Positions 13,053 to 30,000 of a DNA stretch of 64,000 nucleotides are shown here, one piece after another. The position numbers and the translations under genes were made by a program. This DNA comes from Xiphias gladius (Eukaryota > Chordata > Actinopteri > Istiophoriformes > Xiphiidae): NCBI RefSeq assembly GCF_016859285.1, contig NC_053412.1:290501-354500 (forward strand), written 5' to 3'. Position 1 is the stretch's first letter, and every line of letters starts with the position of its first letter. The notes under the pieces were generated by a model. It saw only the letters and a list, made by a program, of their open reading frames with translations, was not told where the DNA came from and searched no databases.

Positions 13053-13260
13053 GTTAGGTCCAGAAGTATTTGGACAGTGAAATAATTGACGTAATTGTGC
13101 CTCTGTTCACCAACACGATGGATTTAAAATGAATGAATCAAGATGTGATTGAAGTGAAGACTTTCAGCTTTAATTCAAGGGGTTTAAAAGTAACATCACA
13201 TCAACTGTGTAGGAATTAAAGCCATTTTTATACAGTCCCTCATTAATAAAATAAGATAAA
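13053..13260. mobile_element. DNA transposon remnant ('ttaggtccagaagtatttgg' end)
   Basis: The opening 'gttaggtccagaagtattt' plus 'ggacagtga' and the following 'tttcagctttaattcaag' are wording seen repeatedly at the ends of fish DNA transposons. Only one end is recognisable; no matching inverted end is seen downstream before the next gene. Confidence 0.5.
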
Positions 13261-13649
13261 ATAATAGAAAGGCCTCTCAAAAAAAATCAAAGACCAAATA
13301 TCAAAGAAATGAGATTTTAACAATAAACAAAACAATGAAATAATCATTAAACCTTTGAGTGTAATATAGTGGTTAGAATAGAAAAGAGTTATAACCGATA
13401 ATTAAATGTACTGGCGGTAAAATATGAGACATGTACACACGTGAATTACTGTCATACAAATAAAGAAAAGACACAAGCGCAGAGAGAAGACCACGATTAA
13501 CAAAATTCATGTTGTATATCGGCTCATCGGATGTCTTTGACTCAGTGTCTCAGAATTTCAGGTCACAGTGAAAGGTTTCACTTGTTCTGTCATTTGTCTG
13601 TCCTGGTGTAAATGGGTCACGGTTGAAATGTCCCTCCTCCCCAGGCGAG

Positions 13650-16600
13650 ATGTCTCAGGTGCGGCGGTCGGTGAGCGAGGCCCTGTGGGCCATGTGCGCA
13701 GCTGACGCCGCGTCCATGCCGGTCCACTGGTACTACGACATCCATGACATCAGGAGGGACTTCGGAGGCTGGATATCCGGATTCAACCCGCCCGGAAACA
13801 GACACCCGTCCAGCATCCTCAGCCTCTCCAACACCGGTACCACGCTTTAATGAAGCCTTGGGATCCTGGAAAGTCACCAAACATTGAACTCTGGTCACGA
13901 CCGACGGCTGAGGGGTCGCTCTAATTTAAAAATCTAGAAACGATAATTTGATTCAAATGAACAGAAATGTGATTGGGCAACACTTCACTGTAAGTCGCCT
14001 CGCTTATCGTTTCTATTCAGTGTATAAAGATGTAACAACTGGTTTATATCAGACTGTAATGTAGTTTATGACCAGATCAAAGTACACGTTTCAGAGTTAA
14101 TCAATGTTCAGTGTTTGTTCTACATGTTTTCTATTATTCCAGCTGTGTTTTACTGTGTTGTGGTTCATCATCTGTTCCCCCTGCAGCCTCCACTGATGGA
14201 GGAGTTGGAGCCGGTAACAGAGACGCTGATAAACACTGAGATCTGGTCACAGCTGCGTCAGAGTCTGTCAGAAACCAGTTATTACGTCTTTATATCCTGA
14301 TTATACAGTAAATGCTAATTAAGGAGAGTTACAGTAAAGTGTTGCCAATAAATACTTGACAACAAAGACCAAAAAGGTTGATACAGATGTTTCAGCGCCG
14401 TTTTCTGGGTTTTAAAATGGTGCAGCTGCAACATCTGTCTTTATTAACAGGAACTAAATCATTTAGTGAAACACGTCTCTACAGAAGATACATTTATTAA
14501 TAACTTATTCCCTTTTACAGCGGCACGTGACTTGCTTTCTAACGAACTCCAACTAACCATTATTTTCATTATCGATTAATGTGCTGATTATTTTTTCCAT
14601 GAATGGACTGATTTTTTTTTTTGTGTATAAAATGTCATAAAGTGGTGAAAAACTGTCTGTTAGAATTTCCCACAGTCCGAGGCGACGTCTTTAAATGCCT
14701 CGTTTCGTCCGATCAACAGTCCGCAACAGAAGATTTTCAGTTTATTCATCAAATACTCGCATTTAAGAAACTGGAAACAGCAAGTATTTGGCATTTTAGC
14801 TTAAAAACTGACTAAAAGGATTTTTTATCAAAACAGTTCCCGATTAATTTGAGCCTTTTCTTAACTTTCTCGGTAACATGTACACGTTTTTATTAACACA
14901 TTGACACTCGTCACTCTTAGTCATGAATTTATCCATAACTTGACTCACCAGCCAGAAACGCCTCTGATTAAATACTAAACACTGGATCTGAAGCTAATGG
15001 TTTATTAACTATTCTCCATGTCCCAACCTACAAAGCCTGTATCAACTTTTAGGATTGTTATGGAGCCAGATGTTGCGTTCAGGAGTTGACTTTTCAGAGC
15101 CTGTGTGTCGTGTGTGGTTGTGTGCTGCAGCTGGTAGCGGCCGGACCGCCTGGTCGTCCGGAGCGAAGCGGCCCGATGTGGTCGGTAACGTCATCCTCCA
15201 CGATAAGCTGAACCTGTGGAAGTCCTCCAGAGGCTCGGTCCACTATCACCAAGGTACTGCTGGTAACCGTCTGGTGCTGAGCTCACAGGATGTGACTGCA
15301 GCAGATTGTGAAGGTCCAGTGATTTAAAGAGGCCGTTCAGATTGACTCTGTATTATTGGGTCTACACACACTTCCTCTCAAAAGCTGTCGTACACCTTCC
15401 TTTTCCAGTTTTCATTGAAACGCCTCAGTGTCTCTGAAATGCAAGTGTAAGGCTTCATTTGCTTCCACTGCCGCAGGAAAAGGCTGGAAACGAAAACCCG
15501 TTTCCTCAGTTTACAGGATGTTGAAGGTTTTTTTTACCTTTGTACCATTTCAAGTTTTTCACTGGACATGAGCTGCTCAACCGCTAGTGGGCTTTAATTA
15601 ATTGCACATTTGTGGACATAAAAACTTCGAGTCAGACATTAACTGCGACTCCCAAGGTGCATTGCATCAGGAAACATCCAATCACAGAGCTTAAAATTCT
15701 GTCGCTTTAATCAGCTCGCTGTTAAATTCTGGGTCCGTGGCGACGTGTTGTGTTACCAACTGTAACAACAAAGTGTTTTGAGTTGCTTCTTCTCCATGGC
15801 GACAGCGCCCCGAGGCTCATGGGTACTGTAGTATTAAGAGGAATCTGACAAAACGATGCACAAATCCTGATTTCTCATAAACAAAGTTGAAATGTTTCAA
15901 ACTGGAGGTCAGAACATAAACCTACAGGGTCGTTAGATCACCCAGGACAGTTCTCAGTTTCTGGATCAGACTTGACCTTGATCCAGGCCGCACAGCCGGG
16001 TTCAGGAAAGTAGAGCCTGCAGTCTGATAATCAGGACAAAAATCTGCCGCTCAGTGCATAACTTGCTAATTCTTTAATCGATGGGTTCCTCACTGAAAAT
16101 GTTTCTGTTAAGGCACAATATTTGGCGTTTTTTTTAAGCTCAAATCTGAATATTGGCCTCAGAAATCCAGTATAATCAGCGATCTGTCTGGGTGGTCTCC
16201 AGGTCTTCAGGCCGGTGATAACACCCTGAACGTCCTCTGCTCCCTCCGAGCGGCTCGGTCGCTCGTCGGCGGAGGTTTCACCGACGTTTCTCAGCCGGAC
16301 GCTCGAGCCGCCGTTCTGTCAGACTACGTTCAGTTCCTGACCACGCCCGGCACCCACAGCGACACCTACGCCGAGTCCTTCCACCGCTCGTTCTTCGCCG
16401 ACTGGCAGGAGAGCAGACCGACCTCGCCCCGTCAGGTGAAACAAACGCACCCCGTCACAGTCCAGCTGCTTTAAACTCCACATCTCCTCTGGTTCTCTAT
16501 GTTCTCTGTGTTCTCTCTGTTCTCCAGGTTCTGACGTTTGCAGAAAAACGCTCCAAACGCAAGCTGAGCTCCTCGTTCCCCGACAGCCAGCTGGACGCCA

Positions 16601-19584
16601 TCGGCTGCCTTCCCATGAGCCTCCCCTTCATCCTGCTGTCGGCCTCGGCCAATGAGGAGCAGGCTGTGAGTGGCATCCGTCGGTCGCTGACGTTTGCATT
16701 TACAGGTTTTCACTGAAATGAGACGTTCGGGGCCCGGTGGGTGTGGTGGAGAAAACAGGCTGTGGATCGTCGTTTTAAACAGCAGCTGACATTTGAACAT
16801 GAATTTAACAGACGTCAAAGATGAGGCTGAGTAGCAGGACAGTCTGAGCTGAATGAGCTGATTGGATTTAATGCAGTTTAATGCAGAAATATGACAGAAG
16901 AAAAAAAAAAATAATAATACTAATAATGATATGAGACGACAAAATAGAGGGAGGGAAAAAAAGAAAAAGACAGTTATCAGAACAACACCCAGATTGTCAC
17001 AGTCACAGTCTGTGGCACTGTTTCTGAAATCGCTGAATCGTTAACCTCTCACCCCTGGAACTAACAGGAACAAAGTTTAGTCGAAAAGCAAGTCTGGTTT
17101 CCAAGTTCCTCAAAAGGTTCTTGGACCCCTGAGAAAGTTCCTGCGCCAGAACCAGTGGATCTATATATTGAACAGCAGCAACATCCGGCCTCTGTCCGCA
17201 GGTTTCAGCAGCAGTGGAGTTTGTGAAGCTCACCCATCCTCACCCCAAAGTGCCCGAGTACGTGTCGATCTACAGCCGGGCGCTGCACGCCGTGCTGGGG
17301 GGGGCCAGCGTCCGTCAGCAGGCCGAACACGCTCTGAGGAGACTGGACGCCTGGGACACCTGCCAGAGCTACAGCCGCAAGGCCTCCAGGTCTGACTGTC
17401 CCAAAATAAGCACTTCTAGGTGTCGGGCCTGGTGTGATACAAAAGCGGCGCTTTGGGAAATATACAAAGCCACTCTTTTTTCCAGTCAACAAAAGAAGCA
17501 AAGTTCTCAAACATTAACGTTCAACTCAAGAACTTTGTCTAAATAAAATAAAGTCTAAATTATTATTTAAATGAGGAACTATCTGATTGAATAATAAGCG
17601 AAGGAGGCTATGAACCTGACCAGAAATCTTATCTCAGTGATTCTACTTTGCTGTTTTTTTTAATTGCTGTTACACAACCGTCAATTAAACAACATTTCCT
17701 TCATGCATTTCATATTAAAAGCCTCCCAGAAAAGGAATGGCTTTGGCCTTGTGAGCTGCTGGAATGCTTTTATTGTGAAACATCAGGGTGGCTTCTGGGA
17801 CTTGACTGTTTTTGATACTCAGCCCGTGAAAGGTGCTTCTCTCTGACGTTTTTTTTTTCCGATTTCTGTTTAAGATACTGTCAATGAAACACTTCCTGCA
17901 GGTTTTTCACGCTAAAACTCACTCAGAAAAGAGATGGATTATGACTTTTTAGCTGTTAGAAGACTTAATATAAAAACTCTCAACACTTCCTGCAGGTATT
18001 TCACATTAAAAGCCTACCAGTACAGGGCAGACATATCACCTTTGAGCTTGTGGAAGGTTTTTAACGTGAAACATCGGTGCAGCTTTCAGCACTTGACTGC
18101 TTCTGATTCTCGGTTTCTGAAAGTCGCGTATACTTTGCCGTTTCTCTTTCGCTCTTAAAGATAAGTTGTGCAGGATCTGTCAGTTGCTGTTCGTAAACAC
18201 GCCATTCAAAGTTTTTAATGTTGTGTTTTTGTATAAATGAAACGGTTTGTGTGCGTCGTAGGTTTCCTGTGTCCTCTGAGGATAGGCTGAGGGTCCATCA
18301 GAGCGCCGTGAACTACCTCGGTCTGGCCTGCTACACTAAAGGTCTGAGTTCAGGATCACGCCGAATATCTGATTCATAAACCATGAGATCGTTACAGGTT
18401 TACAGAAAGACCCCTGGAAGAACACTGTGGAATTATGTAATAATTTAATAAAGTTGAAATCTGAGCTAACTGGACAGACCATCCGCAGGGGAACTTTATC
18501 TTAAATGTAACGTCACACTTGTGTGAACCAACAGGAGCTCTGTCCAGCCTGTTCTACCTGGCTCACGAGTTTCACGACGACCCCAGAGGAGGAATCCTGG
18601 CAAACACCAACTGCGGAGGTTCGTACATGGGACTCGTTAGACATTTCCTTCCCTTTTTCAGTCAAGATCAGCATAAAAGTTTCAGCCGAACTGCAGGTAA
18701 TACAAGGAGAGTTGATCTCTAAGTCTGTTTACATTTAATCAGCACACTAATAATCATACTTCAGTACAACATGAAACCTTTCACAGTCAGAGCTGTTGGT
18801 TGGATTTGGAGCACTAACTTAAATTTAGAACAATTTTTACAGAACCTGCTTCAAATAATATTTAGACTCTAGACTGACAACAGCAGGAACCTAAAACAGG
18901 AATGTATTGATAAGTGGAAACAAACCAAGTACATTTACTTGACTACAATTTTGGGATACTTGTGCCTTTCTTGCATTTTATGCTCCTTTCGGCTTCTACT
19001 CCACCACACTTCAGAGAGAAATAATGTACTTTTTACTGCTCTACATTTATATGAGAACTGCAGTTACTTTTCATGTGAAGATTTTACATTTAAAAAAGCA
19101 TTCGATGAGATTATACAATGCAACCTAGGTGTTAAAGATTAAACCAGTGGTTTCCAAATTTTTTCAAACATCTCATATGAAATCTGGGCAAATGATCCAA
19201 TATTTCACCAAACATCAAACATCAGAGATAAGATACTGTGGTACTGTGACTACAGGAAGTACTTTTACTGTGGTACTGGAACTACATGATGTACTGTTAC
19301 TGTGATACTGGAACTACAGGAAGTACTTTTACTGTGGTACTGGAACTACATGAAGCTGAGAGTACCTGTGTACTTGTACTACTGACTGCTGCCTACAGGT
19401 GTATCTGTAATCATTTTTGTCGTACTGTTCCTCTCCAGGTGAGAACTGTAACCGCGGGGTGGCGCTGGGAGCCCTACTGGGGGCGGGGGGGTCGTACATC
19501 AGCACCGTCATCCCGCAGGAGTGGAAGGACGAACTGAGAACGGCCCAGGAATTCATCCCCGATATCCTGAAGGAGTTGGAATGA
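13650..19584 (+). CDS. ADP-ribosylglycohydrolase / J1-crystallin-like protein, eight exons
   Basis: Exons 13650-13836, 15131-15253, 16203-16435, 16528-16665, 17202-17389, 18262-18341, 18535-18618 and 19439-19584 join in phase to 392 residues. An AATAAA follows at 19615. The N-terminus (ADAASMPVHWYYD) and C-terminus (LANTNCGG-ENCNRGVALGALLGAG) mark the all-helical ARH superfamily that includes bacterial ADP-ribosylglycohydrolases, jellyfish J1 crystallins and the fish selenoprotein SelJ. ARH enzymes remove ADP-ribose using two metal ions held by Asp clusters. Here the usual N-terminal GDAxG acidic site reads ADAAS, and the C-terminal GGDxD-type site reads GGENCN, so normal hydrolase activity is doubtful. 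No in-frame TGA remains in the joined reading frame, so if it is related to SelJ it would be a cysteine form. Exact orthology is uncertain; no symbol assigned. Confidence 0.88.
14550..14860. repeat. dispersed fish repeat copy (cgattaat family)
   Basis: Has the family's full order: 'ttttcattatcgattaat', 'ataaaatgtcataaagtgg', 'tttcagtttattcatc', 'aagaaactggaaacagc' and 'cccgattaattt'. It lies in intron 1 of the ADP-ribosylglycohydrolase-like gene and is the clearest copy of this family in the window. Confidence 0.65.
17690..18160. repeat. diverged direct repeats in intron 5 of the ADP-ribosylglycohydrolase-like gene
   Basis: The block 17702-17846 and the block 17998-18145 line up: both have 'atttca..attaaaagcct.ccag', a 'gagctgctgga / gagcttgtgga' segment, 'gtgaaacatc', and 'cttgactg.ttctgat' in the same order. 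A third partial copy ('cacttcctgcaggtttttcac') begins at about 17889. Units are roughly 110-300 bases. Confidence 0.65.
18920..19390. repeat. dispersed fish repeat with ~44-base tandem tail
   Basis: 18930-19090 has the pattern 'tacatttacttga', 'ttctactccacca', 'agagagaaataatgtac' typical of a common fish interspersed repeat. It is followed at 19230-19370 by about three copies of a unit reading 'gaactacaggaagtac / ttttactgtggtactg'. It lies in intron 7 just before the last exon of the gene. Confidence 0.55.
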
Positions 19585-19624
19585 GAGCAGTGCCGTCCCC
19601 CGGAGAAACAAACAAATAAAAACA

Positions 19625-20555
19625 GCTACACAACAACACTTCAGCTTCAAAAGTTCCACTAAATCTGTTTGTCTTCCCGTTCACAACCACAATTACATTT
19701 TTACACTTTTTCATCCAATTCTCGCATTTTATTTTTTATTTAAGACTGAAAATCTTCTCTATCTTTTCCTTCAGATGTCATTGACTGGTGAGATGTTTAG
19801 GTTTAAAAAGTGATCTAAACTATGATATTTATTTATAATTTTCCTCTTTTCTTAATGTTTAATGACCAGTTTTAGGCACCACCAGCTTTTAAATGAACAA
19901 ATCAACATGTTTCCGGTTTGTTTTTTTTCTCAAATGAAAAATAAAGTCTGTGGTAAGAATCTGAACTGTCGTGGTGGATTTGTAGAATTTCTTTCAATAA
20001 ACCTCCAGACCTCCAATTTCAGATTTGAAAAAAACATTCAACTGTTTTACAAAAGTAAAAAAATATTTTATTCTTCAGAATTTTTATTGTGTCTTTTGTC
20101 TTTGTGAACGCTGCCCGTCAGACAAGTGCAGTTAAATTCCAAACTTTGCTGATGTTTGAAGGGAAAAGAAGTAAATACAACCCCTGCAGCAAACAGACAT
20201 TAAGCACAGGCCACAATTACTGTTTAATTTTTTCTGTTTTAAGTTGATATGATAAAAAGTAAAATCACATTAAATTGCTAAACTCTGATTGGTGCACGGA
20301 GGTATCTGACATCACCTTTTCCTGCCCACTTCAAGCCAGAGGGAAAGGTCAAAGACAAAAACTGAAATATCTGGTGGGAAATAAAAACTGCTCCGAATTT
20401 GTCAGGAAATGGTGTTGATGTAGGACTCGGCTGTTCATTGTAAGAAGCGTATTGAGAAAACCGGTTTTCAGGACCCTTGAGGACAGTTCTGGACTCTGTG
20501 CTGTTTGTACTGTGTATTTGTGTCTGCGAGAGGGTTTTCTGTGTTTTCACAGTGT
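19625..20555. other. intergenic DNA upstream of the factor VII-like gene
   Basis: AT-rich, no coding exon recognised. The region holds the 3' flank of the ADP-ribosylglycohydrolase-like gene (polyA signal at 19615-19620) and leads into the factor VII-like promoter. I looked for a SECIS-like stem-loop in the 3' flank and found no convincing one. Confidence 0.5.
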
Positions 20556-20558
20556 TTC

Positions 20559-20570
20559 TGACCTTTGATC
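20559..20570 (+). promoter_or_regulatory. HNF4-like DR1 site in front of the factor VII-like gene
   Basis: TGACCTTTGATC lies 14 bases before the predicted start codon at 20585. Its reverse complement GATCAAAGGTCA fits the direct-repeat-1 element bound by HNF4, the main liver activator of clotting-factor genes. The match is by eye; with so short a spacing, the transcription start must lie at or near the ATG, or the site lies in the 5' UTR. Confidence 0.4.
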
Positions 20571-20584
20571 GGATCAGAACCTAC

Positions 20585-25809
<5,225 letters not shown>

Positions 25810-25868
25810 ACCTGGTTCAGAGTACTGGGATGTGACGGTCCCAACAGACCCAGTCAAGTAAAATATAA

Positions 25869-26010
25869 CTAGGGCTGCAAATAACAGTTTTTAATTAACT
25901 GGATTATTATTTGCTCAAATAACTTAGAATTACTCGTTTGTTCTTTGAATTATCCAAAAATAGTCCAACGCGAGAACATATTCAGATTACTTGTCCTGTT
26001 TAATCAGCAG
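25869..26010. repeat. dispersed fish repeat copy ('agggctgcaaataac' end)
   Basis: Starts with 'agggctgcaaataac' and continues 'ggattattatttgctcaaa', the terminal wording of the cgattaat repeat family, just downstream of the factor VII-like stop codon. The remainder to 26940 is AT-rich intergenic DNA with no gene recognised. Confidence 0.5.
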
Positions 26011-26947
26011 TCTAAAACCAAAATATATTCCGCTATCACAGAAAATCATGAACATTAAGAAAAAGTGTTTATGATCTATATTCACCATACAAATGCTGCA
26101 TAATTTGTATCTTTTTTTGCGTGTTACATTAAAGACTCGTCAGATTCATGGTCAAGGTTTAAATAGTTGTTGGGTCAACATACAGGCTCTAAAGGGATTA
26201 TTTTACCCTGTGAAATGTTGATTCTTTTATGAATTATTGTTAAAAAAAATTGTTATTTTGTTGAAAATAAAGAGAAAGTAAAGACTGAGACTTTCTGATT
26301 CTGAGTTCATGTTTGGGAGTGAAGATTGTTTCGTGTTGTCTTTAACTAACCAACGTATCTTAACCTGTGTTAATGTTGTCAATGAAAACTATGATGAAAA
26401 ATATTCATTGACAACCTTTTTTTTTTTTTACACCTAGAGGACGAAAGCGACACCAAAAGTGAATAAAAAGTCACCTTTGAAAACGATAACCATGAAGAAA
26501 TATTTTACATTTTTCCTTAACGAACAAAGTCGGATTGAAGTTTGCAGTCCTCCACCTAAAAGGTCCTCCAGTTCACTAAAGTAACATTAGTACGTTTTCC
26601 GACGCTTTAGTTAAACCAACACAAAGAGCAGTATGTTGACGAACAACTGGGTGAATCCGGCTTCTGAAGGATTCACTCGCCATCATATATTTTGTACCCA
26701 AGTTTTAGGACTTGGTTAGACAACAAAGGTTCTACAGAAATGTGCGTTGTGTGCACAGTTCTGGAGTTTTGTGTTTAACTCAACCACGACTGGTTTAATC
26801 CAGCTTTCCGCGGAAATTCTGCAGGTGGACCTCTATGTATTTGAGTACTTGACCCCTGTCAGTCTGAACAGTCACATTTTATCAGGCGGGGTATTTCCAT
26901 AGGGAACATGTGATCAGATGCAGGGATGGTAGAGCCTGGAGGCGGAT

Positions 26948-26979
26948 GGGAAGGGGGGTGGATCAGACTTTGCACCTTT
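26948..26979 (+). promoter_or_regulatory. factor VII core promoter elements: G-rich box plus ACTTTG (HNF4-type)
   Basis: A G-rich run (gggaaggggggtgg) is followed by ACTTTG at 26967-26972, 45 bases before the factor VII ATG. The reverse complement, AGGTGCAAAGTCT, is a DR1-like HNF4 site. The human F7 promoter also uses an ACTTTG HNF4 site downstream of a C/G-rich Sp1 site, so the arrangement appears conserved. This is pattern matching, not a demonstrated site. Confidence 0.5.
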
Positions 26980-27016
26980 GGGTTGACAAAGAAGCAGCAC
27001 AGCACCAAACTTTCTA

Positions 27017-30000
27017 ATGAACCCAGCTATGTGGCTGAGAGTCCTCCTCACCTCGGTCCTCAGCTTCTACAGCTGCCAGCCAGCGTCAGGTGAGGAAACC
27101 TTAAGATTGCATTGTGTTAACCGATAACGTCGTTAAGAGTCTACAGCCATGTTAGCAGCTCTATGAGGCTGTAGTTCCCATGCTACCGCCAGCATGCTAA
27201 CATGCTCACAACAACAATGCTGATATGCTGATGTTTAGCAGTTAATGGTTACTGCCTATCTCAGCTTAGCATGTGCCACTAAACCCAAAGTACATCTCAT
27301 CCTAATGGGAATGTCATTAATTAGGGTCATAAACCAAGTAAAAATCAGCTTTCAGAAAAATTGGAGTTTACTGGACGTAATAACAACTCGGATATTGACA
27401 TAAATGGTATTTACAAATCACAAATTGTTGGAAATGACGCTGACCCCCATATTACATGAAAGCGGTGTGAGGATCAGAGGATCACCAGAGTTATTACAAT
27501 TCATCCTGAGGGGAACATGAATGTCTGAACCAAATTTCATCACAGTTTATCCAGTAGCTGTTAAGTGATTATCACACCACAAATGAGACACAAAGGTCAA
27601 CCTCCTGCTGGAGCTAGAGGTCAAATCTGAGAATCACATCAGTCATTCGGATACATCCTCTGGGAACCACGAACCTCTCTACAAAACGTTGTGCCAATCG
27701 AACTGACCGACATCTGCTTCCCTCTCTGTCTGGTAGTCTTTCTGGATGCAGATCGAGCCCATGGTGTCCTGGTCCGGACTCGGAGGTTTAACTCGGGCTG
27801 GTTGGAGGAGCTGCAGATGGGGGATCTGAAGAGGGAGTGTCTGGAGGAAAAATGTTCGTATGAGGAGGCCCGGGAGGTGTTCGAACACAGCGAGACCACG
27901 GTCCGACCCCGGAGAAACACGAACTCTATTACAAATACTACGCGCTAATCCGTTTTGAAACCTCGTATGTTTTACAGGTTGGATTAGATTAGCTGGGACT
28001 TTTTGATAATTATTAGAAGAGCTGAGATTACATGTAAATTACTGTATTATCACTTTGATTAGACAGGATTTCACTACAGTTAGGACTGGATTAAATTTGA
28101 CTAAATTGAACCGCCATCATTATTAGAATACATATTTCTACAGATGTAATACAAGGAATTTGAAAGTCCCAACCAATTTTTTTTTTCCCAATATCATGAC
28201 ACTTGATGGATGAGAAATCATTTGTATTTATTCGTAGAATTTATTTCCATAATTTTAGTATTTAATGTATGTTGATGTTTTGTTTTTCCGAAATGCCAGA
28301 TAACGTCTCTTTGATTTTGTGAATGAATAATATCGTCACTGAGAATTATCTGTGTGGTATTTATGTCTCTTCAGGACGAGTTCTGGAGGACTTATAACAG
28401 TAAGCAATCACACACTTTAATCCACTTTAATGTTGTTTAATGTAATGTCAGTTTCATTTAGGTGTAAAATTTCATGATCTGACCGGGAGTCCTGCCAGCT
28501 GCTAATCAAGGCTAACGGTAGCTCCAACCCTGATCCACCACTGTCCTCGATGCCATCTCCACAAACCTGGACCTTTGAGTCACTCAGAGGCTCATAAAAT
28601 CCGTCAGGGGGAAGAATATGGGAAACTCGTTTAAAGAAAGGTTAAATTAATTGATTAATTTAAGCCAATACAATCCACGATCTGGAATGACAAGATCTGG
28701 ATCACAAGGTTTGAGAAAGAGCTTTTTAATGAGGTGTGGCAATAAAATAAGGACTGTGTTGATTTGTGCCCCTGGAAGTCTTTAATTTCCCCTTAAACGT
28801 TGCTAAAACATTGCCTACCACAAAGTTTATGAGCCAGCGACCGACTCAAATACCGCGGCGGTTCAGGACTGGATTCCTACTTTGATGCTTAGTGCTCGGG
28901 AGTTCTCATCACATCACGGTTTTAACGTTTTCTGACAACAGAAACCAGGTTAAGACTTTTTAACACCTGTTTCTTTGATATGTCTCATACTGACCAAAGT
29001 ATGAGACATACCAAAGAAAACCGGCAGGGATCGTACGGCCTACATGTATTTACCATGTGCATGATTTTAGTAACATTTGGATCCCATTTTTGTCCGTGCT
29101 CCCCAGCTGTGTTTAACAGTAATTCTCATTAATATCATTAATTAATAGTTAAAGCTGCCCTAGAGCTGGATAAGCAGCAAAAAATGGACGGCCGGATAGT
29201 GCGATCAGCTACCCTGACATCCAACAATCCCTGTGTCCTTGTTTTGCAGCCCCAGACAACTGTAAGTCCAACCCCTGTCTGAACGGCGGCAGCTGCTCCA
29301 GCCAGGGCTCGACCTACACCTGCCTCTGTCGACCGCAGTTCAGCGGAATCCGCTGTGAGCTCGGTGAGCAAATCGCACACACATCCCTAACCCTTACTAC
29401 CTGCTCGGGAGGCTCGATCTGGGAAGAGGAAATCCGGCGTGAGCAGCTCGTGAGCAGCCATTTGTTCAACACTGGTGCATCAAGCAGTTTGACATATTTT
29501 GCTAAATTCTAAAAAAGGGTTAAAAAATGTTGATATTCTCCTGAATCAAGGTCAAAAAGTACAGTTTTGGTATGTGACGACACCAGACAACATTGGAAAA
29601 CCCAATTTATCATTTTCATGTGCATCATTTTTATTTTTTGTGCATTTTCATATTTGTTTTCTGGTGAACGAAGCTATCGAACTATTTCACCATGAACGTA
29701 CCTTTGTTGATAGAGTTCCTGGCCGTATCCAACACCTGCCTGCTGCAGAACGGAGGCTGTGAACATTTCTGCGATGAAGGCCAGGAAGGGCGAAAGTTAA
29801 ACTGCTCGTGTGCAGACGGCTACTTTCTGAACGCCGACGGGCAGAGCTGCGTAGCACGAGGCGGGTTTCCTTCGTTCACGTGACAGAGGGACAGATGTTT
29901 AACACGAGTTTCAGGAGGCGCACGTACATCCAGTAATTCTGTGCAGATGCTGAGTATCCATGTCCTGCACAAAAAGACAAGAACAAAGATGCGAAAATAA

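Larger units (their letters stand above)
11339..13649. other. shared upstream region between SETDB2 and the ADP-ribosylglycohydrolase-like gene
   Basis: The two genes are divergent, with start codons 2.3 kb apart. The SETDB2 side (11340-11830) contains 'cataatggccacc' (YY1-like) at about 11761 and 'cttccgggt' (ETS-like) at about 11814. A separate GC-richer patch near 12590-12690 contains 'cacttcctg' and could serve the plus-strand gene. A strong acceptor-like 'cctccccag' at 13635-13644 just before the plus-strand ATG suggests its 5' UTR is split by an intron. No other coding gene is supported. Confidence 0.4.

Noticed and set aside
19585-20100. SECIS element downstream of the ADP-ribosylglycohydrolase-like gene
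   Set aside because: ATGA words are present (for example at 19860) but the following bases do not pair into the required stem with an AA apical loop and a GA quartet.
29851-29856. GT donor for factor VII exon 5 at 29851
   Set aside because: It would end exon 5 in phase 0 after the last EGF2 Cys, out of phase with exon 6; the GC donor at 29861 fits phase and family length.
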